NCBI RefSeq assembly: GCF_018873765.1
Contig: NC_057925.1
Span: 47,895,010-47,959,009 of the forward strand
Length of the DNA: 64,000 bases
Direction: 5' to 3'
From: Telopea speciosissima
Taxonomy: Eukaryota; Streptophyta; Magnoliopsida; Proteales; Proteaceae
Below, in pieces: positions 23,673 through 37,300 of this stretch. Position numbers and translations under genes: made by a program. The notes beneath the pieces were generated by a model. That model saw only the letters and a program-made list of their open reading frames with translations. It was not told the DNA's origin and did not search any database. Numbering within the stretch: the stretch's first letter is position 1; each line of letters starts with the position of its first letter.

Positions 23673-24420
23673 TATGAAAAACGACTCTGGCTTAGACTAG
23701 GTGATTCCTAGGTCATTGGAGCTAAACCTAGCTTACTAACAAAAGAATGAGCTAGGCTTGGGTCAGCCAAAGTTCAATTGTTGATCTCATCAAACTTATT
23801 CAAGATTTTTTATGGAATTTATTGTTAAAACACATACATGCACATGAGCACGCACATGTATGCACACACAATAAGATTGCCCTAGTACATTAATGTTGTT
23901 ATGCTTGAGCAACAAAATGGAATCATACATAGGAGGTCAACAATGCCATTTATGTGAGGAAGTATGTTTGGGCAACAAAATTGAATCATACATAGAAGGA
24001 CAACAAGATCATTTATGTGAGGAAGAGAGTAGGACACAAAGATGATAGCGTACTCTGCCCCAAAGTTTAGAGAACCTTTTCCCAAAAAAGTTGGGAAAAA
24101 AGGTTGTCAGACTACATGGCGCTTGCACTTAGACACATGAAGGATAAAATGACTGCCCCTACCCAAGTGAAATGAAAAATCCCATCCTTATTGGATGCTT
24201 CACACTTGCTCATTGGCCCCTGTGTGGATGCAGGGGCTACACAACCTTGCAACAATCACCCTCCCAAAAGTGTAATCAAAACTGAGGAAAAAGGTTCTCT
24301 GGGCTGTTGGGTAGGTTACGCTAATCTCTCTCCTCCTCAGATGAAGTAACCTCTGCGCCCTCTAATTTAAATACCATTTTGTCTCTCCTCTATGTCGCTC
24401 GACATAACATTTGTGCACAA

Positions 24421-24575
24421 AGGGAAAAAGAATGCTACATGGTCGCGTGCCCCGTGTGACCTCTGCGCATCAACACATAAGCATGTGTAAGTACCGCGCT
24501 ACCCCATAAAACACTGGCGCTCCCATTGGCCAGAAACGTGCATGCTCTAGAGGCCTAGGCAGCCATCTCTTTCCC
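24421..24575. mobile_element. MITE, GGGAAAAAGAATGCTACA family
   Basis: The left end is GGGAAAAAGAATGCTACATG and the right end is CATCTCTTTCCC, with internal GGTCGCGTG and CATTGGCC words shared with other members. A flanking target duplication is not clear. Confidence 0.5.
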
Positions 24576-24745
24576 TTGAACAAAATTGATGGACCCTCCC
24601 AACTTTAATATCTCACCACTTTTTCTTTTGGAACTTTGATTGCGAAGAAGACGAAAAGTCGACAGATCAGGCGGTTAGGAGTCATTTGCTCATTCTTCGT
24701 TGTCGTTGGGTCATTCAGGAGTTTGGTGTAGGCCGTGTAGCTTAT

Positions 24746-25101
24746 AGAGTCGACGGCTCAGATCAACCGAGTGTAGCTGCCCAGGTATACGGCTCGCGCC
24801 TGAAGGCAATGTTGATTCTTGCCGCTCCTCACTTGACCCTCCTCACTCGCCCATTCAAAATCTCTGCAGTGCTCACTACTCCCTTTTTTCGCGCAGAGCT
24901 TCGATGCTCATTGCACTTTCAAAAGAGTCGACGGCTCAGACCAACCGAGTGTAGCTGCCCAGGTATACGGCTCGCGCCTGAAGGCAATGTTGATTCTTGC
25001 CGCTCCTCACTTGACCCTCCTCACTCGCCCATTCAAAATCTCTGCAGTGCTCACTACTCCCTTTTTTCGCGCAGAGCTTCGATGCTCATTGCACTTTCAA
25101 A
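24746..25101 (+). repeat. 178-bp tandem duplication just upstream of NUP133
   Basis: The unit at 24746-24923 is repeated at 24924-25101 with essentially one substitution (GATCAACC against GACCAACC). The second copy ends about 95 bp before the NUP133 ATG. The repeated DNA lies where the promoter or 5' untranslated region should be. Near-identity means the duplication is recent. Because 178 is not a multiple of three and no known protein is encoded, it is not read as coding. Confidence 0.9.
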
Positions 25102-25194
25102 AGAAATAGCAGAATCAGAGAGAGGGGAAGCACGAAACAGCAGAAGAGAAAACCCTAAGACGCCGTTAAACCTTTCTGCGTCCATTTGTCAGTT

Positions 25195-25361
25195 ATGTTC
25201 TCTCCAGCAACGAACAAGTCTTCCTTCAGCAATCAGAAAGGCCGACATCTAGGGCACGCAGCTCCAGATTCTCCTTCGACGCCCTTCTCATCTTCGTTCG
25301 CAAACCGGCCGACCTCTGGAACGCCGGCTCCATGGACCTCTCGGTTATCTGTTCTTGCCAG
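25195..25361 (+). CDS. NUP133: NUP133 exon 1
   Basis: It starts at the ATG in CAGTTATGTTCTCTCC and encodes residues 1-55 plus two bases. The donor GTACAA lies at 25362. Its last codon AG|A is completed by exon 2, giving the expected ...SVLAR-IPPVKK junction. The first in-frame ATG was chosen. An upstream TTG in the same frame is not a plausible plant start. Confidence 0.88.
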
Positions 25362-28300
25362 GTACAATACTTCCAGCATTTCTAATATTATTCTACTCTG
25401 ATAGTAAGAGTTTAGTTGATAGGGTATTGGAGTTGCATTAGTGTTGAATGATTGCTTCATTTTTTAATTTTACTGTAATCAAACAGAGGTCGTTGTAGTT
25501 TGTTCTCACTATCATAACTGATCTGAGAGGCCCGATAGTATGTATCATGGATTTAATTTTCCTTTTAATTTTGGCAGTGTCCTGCTTCTGGATTTTACTA
25601 ATGCTTTTATGGATTATACAATTCTGGTGACGGTAATGCCAATGTTTTTTACCTCAATGGTTTGCCTGGAGAATGTTGTCCTTAGTTTATGTTGGTGGAA
25701 AGTGAGGAAGGAGTACCAGTAAGGATTCCAGAATTGAAATCTTAGTTGTTGTTATACAATTTCTGTGTCTAGAATCAGTAATCGTCGATCTCAATGGTTT
25801 GCATGGAGAATGTGTTGTATGCCAACATTTTCTAAGAGAAACGTGACATGTATTTAGGAGTTAGCTGAATAATGGCTGAAGGAGACGTTGGAAGTGTTTG
25901 AATGGGTAATGTGTTGCTTGAGTGTAGGAGATTTATTGCTTAAGTTTAGGAGTTTAAGGTTCCAATTAATTGCTCAACGGTAAGAATTTGTTTGACTCTT
26001 TTCAAAAGAGTTGTTCTGATTTCTGAAGCCATGTACATGAGATCAGGCGTCTAATAACGGAGAAATTCAGGATTTTATCAAATTGTTGAATATTGACTTA
26101 GAGGCTGGTTTCCTTCGAAGAGGGGCCTTGGTGCAACAGTAAGGTTGCTCCATTGTGACCTAGTGGTTGCAGGTTCAAGTCTGGAAGCAGCCTCTCCGCG
26201 AAGCGGGGGAAGGCTGCGTACATTATGACCCAGACCCCACAGTGGCTGGAGCCTTGTGCATTGGGTACACCCTTTTTTTTAGGCTGTTTACCTTGAAGTA
26301 AACTAAAAGTAACATGCTTCTCTGTGCATACCTTATCTTCTATAGTCACTTACTATCCTTCCATCTTATTCTCAAAATAGCACCATGTGGTAGGAGAGGG
26401 AGAGTAGAGGCCATGGCAACAGGGGAGCTCATAACATTGTAATTTCAAAGTAGGCAATTGACGATCCACATATTGACCTTTTGGCTTATGAACAAGAGCG
26501 TATTTTCAAAGAGTGAAAATAGATGTAGGAGATATTCTCTGCTATGCACACTCGCTTTGATCAAGTAGTGACTAGCCGTGGATGTGATCAAGGTGAGACT
26601 TCCCATAGTCGTGAAGGGACATCGCGTCCAGTGTCCACATTAGCTTGGCACCAATTAAACACACCTTGGAGGAGAAGGTGTTGTTGGCGTCATACCACTT
26701 CAAAGGCAACATGCAACTATACAAAATCTTCTTGTATAGAAGTATTCCAAATTAATAAAAACACAAAAAAGTATTTCTGACTCATAAATACTAATTTGTA
26801 ACCATAGTTATCAAGGCGGAAAGGCGACCATGGCGTTTTAGAGGGGGAAAAATCAAGGTGACACCGCCATGGCGGCAAGGCGCCCAAGGCGGCAAGGCAC
26901 CAGCCATGGGCGCCCAAGGCAAGGCACACGCCATGGCACCCAAGGCGTCCAAGGCGTCCAAGGCGACCAAGGAGCCTGGACGCCATGGCGACGAAAACTA
27001 TGTTTGGAACACAAACGCTGCCTTACGCACCCCAAGTGAGTTGTTTTATCAGTGGCTTAAGAGACTCCCGTAATGTGGATGTCTAGACACTACTGCCCGC
27101 ATTACTCTCTGTAGCAATGGGCTGAGCATGGTTCTATGAGGCTAGATATCTAGCTCAAAGCTGACTTCCACCTCATGACATTAAGAAGGCTCCATGCCTC
27201 CGCCTAGCCATCAACCTATTCAAGATCATCTAATGCGCATCAAGAAGATGATACCAGCCAAACTCAAGGAACGTCGGGACAAGGGGTTATGCTTCAAGCA
27301 TGGGTACGTCTATTTCACTCCAAGGATCCCCTCTCTTAGTAGGTTTTTATATCTTACCCATTGATGGCCATCATGTTGTCTTGGGGGCCCAATGGCTTAG
27401 GAGACTTGGACCAATTATATGGGATTTCCTCTATATTGCAATGAATTTTTTTTTGTAGATGGGAAGCAAGTAATATAACAGGGGTTGACAATACCGGAAG
27501 GTAAGTTGGTGGGAGAAACAGATATGCTATGTGCTATTTCAAAGGTGAAGCAAGGTGTCGTGATGCAAATGTATTCCTTCTTCATGATGAATCCAATAGC
27601 CCACTTAGTCTCTTATAAAGTGGAAGAACCACAACTACAACAACTGTTATCTACATTCCCAGATGTTTTTCCGGAGCCCAGGGAGTTCCCTTGACATAGG
27701 GCAATGGTCTGGTGAGTGTGTGTCCTTATCGGTACCCACAGTTTTAATAGACTGAAATTGAGTGGCAGATAGAAGTTGTGCTTAAATCTAGAATAATACG
27801 GTCTAGCAATAGTCCTTATTCGTCACCTGTTCTGCTAGTCAAGAAAGACAACGGTTCTTGGAGGATGTCTATCGACTACCGAGTGTTGAATCAAATCACA
27901 ATAAAAAATAAGTTTCCATTCCATTTGTTAATGAATTATTGGATGAGTTTCATGCTTCTCAGTATTTTCTCGATTTACGATCTGGATACATCAGATCCGA
28001 GTTCATTCCCCTGATGTTCCAAAAACTGCTGTCCGGACCTTTTGGATTAACTAATGCCTCTTCAACATTTCAGTCCTTGATGAAAGATGTTTTCAAGGAA
28101 TTTTTTTAGGATTTCTTTTTGTGTGTTTTTCGATGATATTTTGATTTTTAGTCGCACCAGGGATGATCGTCCAAAACATGTGGAGGACCGGAGGTCACTC
28201 TATCTTTTATCCTATGGTCTCACAATCACAAGCTCTTTGTCAAGAGGGATCGATAAGTCAGTTTGGCCAGACTCAATAAAATATTTGGGACATATAATCA

Positions 28301-31300
28301 GCAAAGAAGGTGTTTCAATTTAGCCAAATAAGGTTTCAGCCAAACCCATGACACCAAAGGTTCTACGTGGTTTCTTAGTTTGTTTGCTTACTACCTGAAT
28401 TCATCCAGAATTATGTTCGTATTGCAGCGCCCCTCACTAATTTTCTCAAAAGGATTCGTTTATGTGGACCCCACAGGCCGAAGAAGATTTTGAATTGCTC
28501 AAGCAAGCCAAGACAAACCCATCAGCTTTGGCCCTTCCTGATTATACTAAATTATTTGTTGTGGAATGCGATGCTTCAGGAACAAAAATCAGTGGTGTAT
28601 TGATGCAAGATCGACGACCCATTGATTTCTTCAGCTATGCACTCCATGGGAAGAATTTTTATTGCATTTCAACCTATGAGGATATGTTGGCCTTAGTACT
28701 AGCAATCCAAAAGTGGTGTCCCTGTCTTCTAGGAAGAACAATATTGTCAGAATAGATCAGCAGAGTCGAAAGTATTAGTAGGAGCAGCGCATCACTACTA
28801 CTACACAACAAAGGTGGCTCTCCAATTTCATGGGGTATGATTTTCTGATAGACTTTAAAAACTGAAAACCAAGTGGCTGATGCACTATCTAGGAGGGATG
28901 AGGTCAGTGAGTTATCTGCATTGTCCCGGTCCGTTCCAAGGTGGCTGGACACTATAAGAAGAATTTCAGAGCGACCAAGAGCTTAAGGAACTGGTTAGAT
29001 TATGCATGAAAGGGGAGGTTGTTGGCCTGTGGGCCTATCATGAAGGAGTTCTTTTCTTCTTGAATCGTATATATTTGAGTAAGAACTCTCCTTTGCTCTC
29101 TGAAATCATTAATGAATTTCACTCTAGCACTCATGAAGATCTTCATAAGATTATTGCAAAGAATTTCGTCTGTTTTTTATTGGAAAGGGATGAAGCAGCA
29201 AATTAGTGAGCATATCCGGCAGTGTGATGTATGCCAATGTCACAAGTCAAAGAACACCCGGCTAGCGGGGTTATTCCAGCCCCTACCTATTTCTATGCAA
29301 GTATGGGCTGATATGCTTATAGATTTCATAGGTGGGATTACTCGTTTTTGTGGGGGAAATCCACCATCTTCATCATTGTTGGTAGGTTGTCAAAATATGC
29401 CCATTTCTCACCCATTTTCACACCCATATACGGTCCAAAGTGTAGCACATGAGTTCTTTGAACAATTTTTTTCGCTTGCATGGGATGCCACAGTCAATTG
29501 TATGCAACCGAGATCCAAAATTTTCAAGCGTTTTTTGGAATGAATTGTTCCACCTTAACGGAATTGACTTTAATTTCAGTTCTTCCTATCATCCTCAGAT
29601 GGCAGGGCAAATTGAAGTTGTTAATCAGGCGGTGGAAATGTACTGGAGGGGTTTTACAAGTTCCCGACCATAAGAATGGGCCAAATGGATTCCTTGGCTA
29701 ATACTAACCTACTTTTTTCTACAAGAAAGATAGCATTTGAAATTGTATATGGTCGTCCACCTCCAACATTGTTGTCTTATGTTCCCTGAACGACTGAATC
29801 AGAATCTGTTGACAAAGAACTAAAGGATAGTGATTTGGTCATAAAGGAGCTTCAGGAGAACTTGAAGAATGCCCAAGCTCGAATGAAACAAATAGCAGAT
29901 CAATGGTGTACAAAGAAATACTTTGAGGTTGGCGAGTACTAAAGACTACAACTGATGCAGGAGCATCGCAAGCATAGAAAACCAAGGATCAGCCGCCCCC
30001 TGGCTGGTCCAATGCTACCTTATAGGCCCCTCAAATTTCAGCCTAACCCATTCCTTCACCTCCCAAATCGTGTACTCCTGGAGCAGTCAAAATTCTGGCA
30101 GATTCTTTTGTGCCTTTTCATATTCCAAGGCAGCATTAAATACCTTTTCCATTCTCAGTTTTCTATATTTTGATTGTAGTTTCAATGTCTTGGGAACAAT
30201 TTTCAATATCTTGGGAATAGTTTTCCATGTGTTGGTATTGTTATCTATGTTTGGGGAATTTCAAAGGGTTTTTGGAATTCTAAGGGTCTCTTTAATGTTA
30301 TTTTGCTGTACTCAAGGCTTTCACCTCTATATAATGCAAATCTTGGCTGCTCTCAAAGGCAGCCATTAAATTTTACAGCATACTATGTGAGTGTTTACTT
30401 GTGTGACTTAAGTGTGCTTAATTGAGACTCCTACAGCGGGCAACTAGTGGGACACTAGCTTGCTGAGGTTATCTACTATCTTCTATATTCAGCTATCAAC
30501 CCTCTATCACCATTTGAACCAACACCTCCTTCATCATTCAACGCCAATACAGTAGATCAGAACTGAATCCAACCTGAACTTAACCTGCACCTATCTCTAT
30601 TCTCTATCAGTCTTCGATCTTGGCATGCCAGCCTTCTAGCTCGGCACCAGCAACCCTACCGACTAACTTCGTTTGCCATGAGGAGGAATCTCAAACTTTC
30701 ATGGCATTTTTCTGAGCTTTTCCAAGTTTTACAAATGATTGGACTTGTGGTGTACAAACTTGACGTGCCTGTTGATGCAAAAATATATCCCATGGTACAT
30801 GTGTCCAACTTAAAGAAGAAATTGGGAGTCCAAGTCCAAGTTCAACCCAGTTTACCAGATATGAGCTAAAGAGACCTTACACGGGTCCTAATTCCCCAAG
30901 CCATCTTGGACTGAAGGATGAAGAGGCGGAAGGATGAAGTTCTTATCCATTGGAAGGGTCTTTCTCCAGCAGATTCCACATGGGAGGATGCTGAGTTGAA
31001 GCTCCGGTTTGCAGATGTTGCCCTTGAGGACAAGGGCAGAATCTAAGAGGGAGGGAGCTGCTGCATGCCAAAATTATCTTTAGAGACATGTATTATGTAT
31101 TTAGGAGTTAGTTGAATAAAGGCTGAATGGAGATGTTGGAAGTGTTTGAATGGGTTATGTGTTGCTTAAGTCTAGGAGACAACCTGAATGTTGCTTAAGT
31201 TTAGGAGTTTAACGCTACAAGTAGTTGCTCAATGTTTGACTCTTTTCAAATGAGTCATTGTGAAGCCAAGAATATATGGCCAGGTGTCTAATAATGGAGA

Positions 31301-34300
31301 TATCCAGGATTTTTATCAAGTTATTGAATATTGACTTGGAGGCAAGGTTTAAAGTATCGATATTGGGTATCGTATTGGAAAGGTGATTTTAATAGATGTA
31401 TCGCATCGTATCAGAGAGATGCAAGATACACATAGAAATGTTTAGGATACATGCTAAACACAGTTTTGAAGCATAAACTATAAATAAGTAATATGTATAA
31501 TATATCATGTATAAAGAAGAGAGCGCAAAGTACGATGAGACAAGTGCATTATTGATTATGTGTAAAGGATGAAGTTTCTTACTTGTACTAATACAAAAAA
31601 AAAACGTCATTTTCAGTTTGGGGAGGATTTAGGGTTAGATACACACCTCATTGCAAAAAAAATATCCATTGTTTGATGCTATCATTCAGATTGTTTTTCA
31701 CTACCCTAGTGATCCATTGCAAAAAATGACTGATGTAAATTGGCTGTCTAAAACCAGCCACAGGTGTAGGGATTCTTCCCTACACCAGCAGTAGAGTAGT
31801 ATCAGGTAGGTGTATGGATTCCCTAGACCAGCATTAAATCGTGGGCTGAAGTTAGGGTTTAATTAGATTTTTATTTGGTATTTTAATTAGTCTTTTATTG
31901 AGTTGTAATTCTAATTAGGATTCCTAGTGCAAGTTTGAATCCTAATTAGAAGTCCTAGTTCTGTTTTGAGTCATAGACTCATAGTTTGAGTCTGCTTTTC
32001 TTTTCAGCCATAAGGCTATAAATATGTAAGAGCTCCAATTGAGCTCCCACGATTTTATGAATAAAGAATTTTGCTTTCAGCAACAACACTGTCCTGGGAT
32101 AGGCTGTGAGGGTGAGATACCCAGGCTGAGATAGCCTTCCCTACCCTCTCCATCGATTTGCATTTGAGTATCATTCCAGCTTCAGTTCTGCCCTGGGTGA
32201 TCAAAGCTCATATTCAGTTGCTGGAATTCTGCTGCAAGGTTCAAGAATAGTTCAGTCTACAAGTGCAACATCCCAACCCCAAACCCTTCTTCTTCTTATC
32301 CTCTAACCAAACCCTAGCATTCTCCCATCTTTGAACATCATCCCCATACCCTAATTTCTGCCCAGATCAAACCAACCATCAGAAACAGCTCAAACTTGGA
32401 CCAAATCTCTCTCTCTCTCTCTCTCTCACCCTTAGGGAAACTCGATCCAAGCCCCTGCCCTAAACTCCCATCCTAAACCCCCCTCATCCTAATCCATGTT
32501 CATTCAAGTTTACTCACTCAACCTCAACAAAACATCTCAATATCTTCACTGGAAGACTCCCCCACATCAACTTACCCTAACCCTACCATTAAACCCTAGG
32601 TCCCATCAAACCCTAACCCTAATTTCACAATTTCATATATTTTTTTGACCTAGCCAATTTCCCTAATCCACAGCAGATCCTAGTTATTGGTTCTAGTTGG
32701 TCTCCTACCAATCGAGAATTACATAATGACAATAAAAATTAATATTTGAGCAAAAAATTCGAAGTTCTGATAGGAAACTGTTACTGTACAAACTTGGTTT
32801 CGATCATTGATTGCTGGTTGTTTAATTACCAAATGATTATGGAAATATGGAATCAACACTAATAGAGTCGCTTTTGCCAGTAGAAACAAAATCAAGTTGA
32901 TTTTGCCAAAACAAAATTGATTGCAATGCCTTACAAGAGTTCTTGGCAAGTGTTTTGGTCATTGACCGAGTTATATAGTTTATAAGAGATGTATCAAGTG
33001 TATCGATAAGTATCAATCATATTGGGTCACGTATCCACCCTATACAGTTGATGGTTTTTTTAGGAATAGTATCGGTACCCTAAAAATAAGATACATATCG
33101 ATTTGTATTGGAGGATACGTTAAGGTACTTAATACCTTGCTTGGAGGATAGTTTCCTTTGAAGTAAACCAAACTTACCTGCTTCTCTGTGCATCCCTTAT
33201 CTTTTCTAGTCGCCAACTTCCCTTTCTCCATATTCTCAAAATAGCACCACATGGTAGGAGACGTGGCATAACAGAATGTTATCTTAGTTGGTAGGGAAGG
33301 GAGAAAAGAAGTACCGGTGAGGATCATAGAATTGATAGGTCAAATGTGGCTATAAGAAGTGCGGGGATGACACTTTTTCTCCATTTCTTTTCATAAAGGA
33401 CATGTGGTGCTAGTTTTACTATAATTCTCAATCATTGAATAAGCTGGGAAATCGTTTTAGCAACTTATGAATCTGTCCACTTAAATGTCAAATGGATATT
33501 CCATCTCATAACAAGTTTGAGATAGGTAGAGAGGAAATGATATGTTTCGTTCATTTTTTATTATTATTAAGGATGTCTTTGTCATTAATCAATCAAAATT
33601 CTGTGTTTCTCTGTCTTGCTCAATTTTCTCTATTGATGCTGAATGAACTGATGGCCTGTTCTTAACATATCATGGTTATAGTGAATCTGTATAGTTAAAT
33701 TTCAAATTGATAATGGTTTTTTGTTATTGTCCTGCTTTGTACATTTCAATGCAATAAAATTCCCTTAGGTTCTTCAGTTTATTGTTGTTCATCTACTTAT
33801 CCTTGTGTTGGACCACAATGATACCAATCTTTGATGGTAAGAGTGACAAGATTACTGTATCGAGTTGACTATTTCCTTTTATAATTGACTATCACCTCCA
33901 CCTTGTATCCAGAATTCCACCAGTTAAGAAGACTGAGAGGGGAGTTGATGCTGATCCAATTCAACCCATATATGTTGGAGAATTCCCCCAAGTGGTTCGT
34001 GATGCTCAAGCAAGTTTTGTGCAGAAGAATGTTCCTGGTTTGAACAGTTGCTTCTGATATGACAGAACCTTTTTTCCTTTTTCTTTTGTGTGTGTGTGTG
34101 TGTGTGGAAGGGGGGTTGAAAACGTTAATCATTATGAGTTTCATAATAACTAAATGGGGACAAGATCCCCACGGCTTGAGTGTGCAGACAAAACTGCATG
34201 CTCCCACCCGAAACACTGTAGCAACCCCCCTATTTGACAAATTTTCCTATTCTACACCCTCCATCGCCCCATCGCCCAAAACTGCACACAGGCGTCGGAG

Positions 34301-37300
34301 GGAATCCTCTCCCCAACTAAATTTTTATGGGGTACATTATTTCTGAATTTTCTTTGGCAGGTGGTGCATGGGTCTCTGGTGGAATGGACAAAGGAACTTC
34401 TCTGTCCTGGATAATTTGTGAAAATCGGCTTTTTATCTGGAGTTACTTATCACCTGTATCTTCAAAAAAATGTTTTGTGCTTGAATTATCACCATCTGTC
34501 ATTGGAAGTGGAGGTGTAAGCTCAGAGCCCAGTCATTGTAACAGCTGGATGGTTTGTGTTGTCAATTGGGATGGCAGACGTACGAGCTCAAACAATGTGG
34601 TGCAACAATTGAAGTCTTTGGGTATAGTTGTGTGTAACCAGAAAACCCAAGCTTTCCTATATTGGCCTGACATCTTTGAAGATGGAGCCACTCCACTAAC
34701 CATTCCTGCTTCTTTTGATGACTCCAATTCACCTGGTGTTGGAAAAGCTTTATCTTACTGGGAGCAACAACATAATAGGAACAAGGATAGTTATTTGGTT
34801 GAACCAAGTTATTTTAACTCATTGATTGCTTGTGCTGTTCCCAATAGAGTGCATGTCTGTATTGCCCTAGCATGTGGTTCAAATGGTGAGCTTTGGCAGT
34901 TCCTGTGCACTCCATCTGGTATTTCACGGAAGAAAGTTTCTCAAAATTTTGATACTTTATCTGCTCATGGCAGTGATACTGGGAAATCTTTAGTGAGAAA
35001 GGGGTACCCAAGGTCACTTATCTGGCGATCTGATCTTCCTACCTCCGACATAACAAATAAAGAATTTTTTCTCTTGACAGATTATGAGATACAGTGTTTT
35101 AATGTTAAGTTGGTTCCTGATCTATCAATTTCAAAGCTTTGGTCTCATGAAATTATTGGCACTGATGGGGATCTGGGTATTAAGAAGGATCTAGCAGGGC
35201 AGAAGCGCATTTGGCCTCTGGATATGCAAGTAGATGATCGTGGTAAAGAGTTAACCATTCTTATTGCTACCCTTTGTAAGGATCGAATCAGCAGTTCAAG
35301 CTACACACAGTACTCACTTCTGACAATGCAATTTAGACCTGGGATACATATATCGTCAGAAAATACTGAACCACCTCGTGAAAGAATCCTGGAGAAAAAA
35401 GCTCCGCTACAAGTGATTATACCTAAAGCAAGAGCAGATATTGAGGATTTACTGTTCTCAATGAGACTTCGCGTGGGAGGCAAGCCTTCCGGATCAGCCA
35501 TAATTCTTTCTGGGGATGGAACTGCAACTGTATCCTATTATTGGAGAAACTCCACAAAGTTGTATCAGTTTGATTTACCTTGGGATGCAGGAAAAGTTAT
35601 AGATGCTTCAGTTTTTCCTTCTACAGAGGATGGTGAAGAAGGCGCATGGGTTGTACTGACTGAGAAAGCGGGAGTATGGGTAATACCTGAGAAGGCAGTT
35701 TTACTTGGTGGGGTTGAACCGCCTGAGCGAAGCTTGTCACGTAAAGGAAGCTCAAATGAAGGAGCCGCAGAAGAGAGAAGAAACCTCAAATTTGGAGGCA
35801 ATATTGTTCCTAGGAGGGCTAGTTCTGAAGCGTGGGATGCTGGAGATAGACAAAGGGCAATGATAACTGGTGTTGTTCGTCGAAGTGCTCAAGATGAAGA
35901 ATCAGAGGCATTACTCAGGAGTTTGTTTCATGATTTTCTGTTGTCTGGACAAGTTGACGACTCACTTGAAAAGCTCAGAAAGTCCGGAGCATTTGAAAAA
36001 GATGGAGAAGCTAATGTTTTTGCTCGCATGAGCAGATCGATTGTTGATACCCTAGCTAAACACTGGACCACAACCAGGGGAGCTGAGATTGTAGCTCTCT
36101 CCGCTGTGTCCTCTCAGCTTTTGGATAAACAGCAGAAGCATCAGAGCTTTCTCCAGTTTATTGCCTTGTCCAAGTGCCATGAAGAACTCTATTCTAAACA
36201 GAGTAAGATCCGTTGCCTACTTTAGCGTACTTTCTTCATCGTCTCATTTGCCTTACATTTTCCATGTGTGGTGTGCCGAATGTTCATATCTCTGCTTCTC
36301 GTGTTAGTAACTGGATAAAGCAGTTCCTTCGAAGAACAGTGAACAATCTGGTACATTGTGTCCATAATTAATTATTAACCTTAAAAATTTCATTCTGTTG
36401 GGGGGGGGGGAATACTTGGACTTAATTTCAGTGACACCCTTGCTTATTAGTCATAAGAGTTTGAAGATGAATTTATCTATAGTTCTTGTCTGCATGTTAT
36501 ATTTTGGCTGTAATTGTGATGAGCAATAGCCACTTTATCGATCATCCTTGGGAGAGATCCCTGTCTGACCTGTTATCCATTCTATTATGTTTTGAAATAC
36601 TGGTGTTGATCAATATATGAAGCCTAAGACATTGTCCTCCATTAACAGGAGATTCTTTGCAGATAATCTTGGAACATGGGGAAAAGCTTGTTGGAATGAT
36701 CCAACTCCGGGAATGGCAAAACATTATTTGTCAGAACCGTTCAAGTGGGATTGCATCTCCATCTAATCTGTCAAGTGAAATAGCGGGTTCTCTTTGGGAC
36801 CTGATCCAATTAGTTGGTGAGAAAGCCCGCCGAAGTACTGTTCTTCTGATGGATAGAGATAATGCTGAAGTATTTTACAGCAAAGTTTCTGATCTTGAAG
36901 AAGTGTTTTACTGCCTAGACCATCAGCTACAATATATAATTGGGGGAGAGCAGACAGTTATGGTACAGATTCAGCGAGCTTGTGAACTCTCAGATGCATG
37001 CACAACTTTAATTCGCACTGCGGTGAATTACAGACATGAGAACCATGCTTGGTACCCTTCACCTGAGGGATTGACACCTTGGTACTGTCAACCTGTTGTC
37101 CGTAATGGGCTCTGGAGTGTAGCTTCTTTCATGCTGGATCTGTTAAAAGAAGCATCTGGGGTTAATTTATCAGCAAAATCGGATTTATATTCTCATCTAG
37201 AGGGTCTGACTGATGATTTATTAGAGACATATACCGGTGCTATTACTGCAAAAGTTGAACGTGGAGAAGATAATAAAGGACTGTTAGGCCAGTATTGGGA

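Larger units (their letters stand above)
19474..24745. other. ARM-gene 3' region and repeat-rich intergenic DNA
   Basis: The first ~350 bp are T-rich and presumably hold the 3' untranslated region. Beyond that no gene is supported. About 20407-20997 looks like a hAT-type relic, with ends CATGGTTTTAAA and its complement TTTAAACCTTG. About 22230-22790 resembles the outer foldback element at 40166-41640. About 21240-21410 is another GATTC-rich diverged element. Individual better-defined repeats are listed separately. Confidence 0.4.
25813..33273 (+). mobile_element. Ty3/gypsy (chromovirus-like) retrotransposon relic in NUP133 intron 1
   Basis: The 5' LTR is 25813-26421 and the 3' LTR is 31059-33273 (the latter split by a later insertion). 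They start TGTTGTATGCC / TGCTGCATGCC and both end near GGCA(T)AACA. A polypurine tract GAGGGAGGGAGC precedes the 3' LTR. The 5-bp target duplication GAATG lies at 25808-25812 and 33274-33278. It is inserted in sense orientation with NUP133. Coding remnants run from protease/RT to a chromodomain but with many stops. A SINE, two hAT-type elements and a probable LTR-like segment have inserted into it. Confidence 0.85.

Noticed and set aside
24686..25252. A 188-codon open frame upstream of NUP133
   Set aside because: Most of it is the 178-bp tandem duplication read in two frames, and it overlaps NUP133 exon 1 in another frame. No protein similarity recognised.
29985..30672. Possible host exons between gypsy integrase and chromodomain
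   Set aside because: The segment is T-rich, with no protein similarity and a TATA-like motif, so an LTR-like insertion is the more likely explanation.
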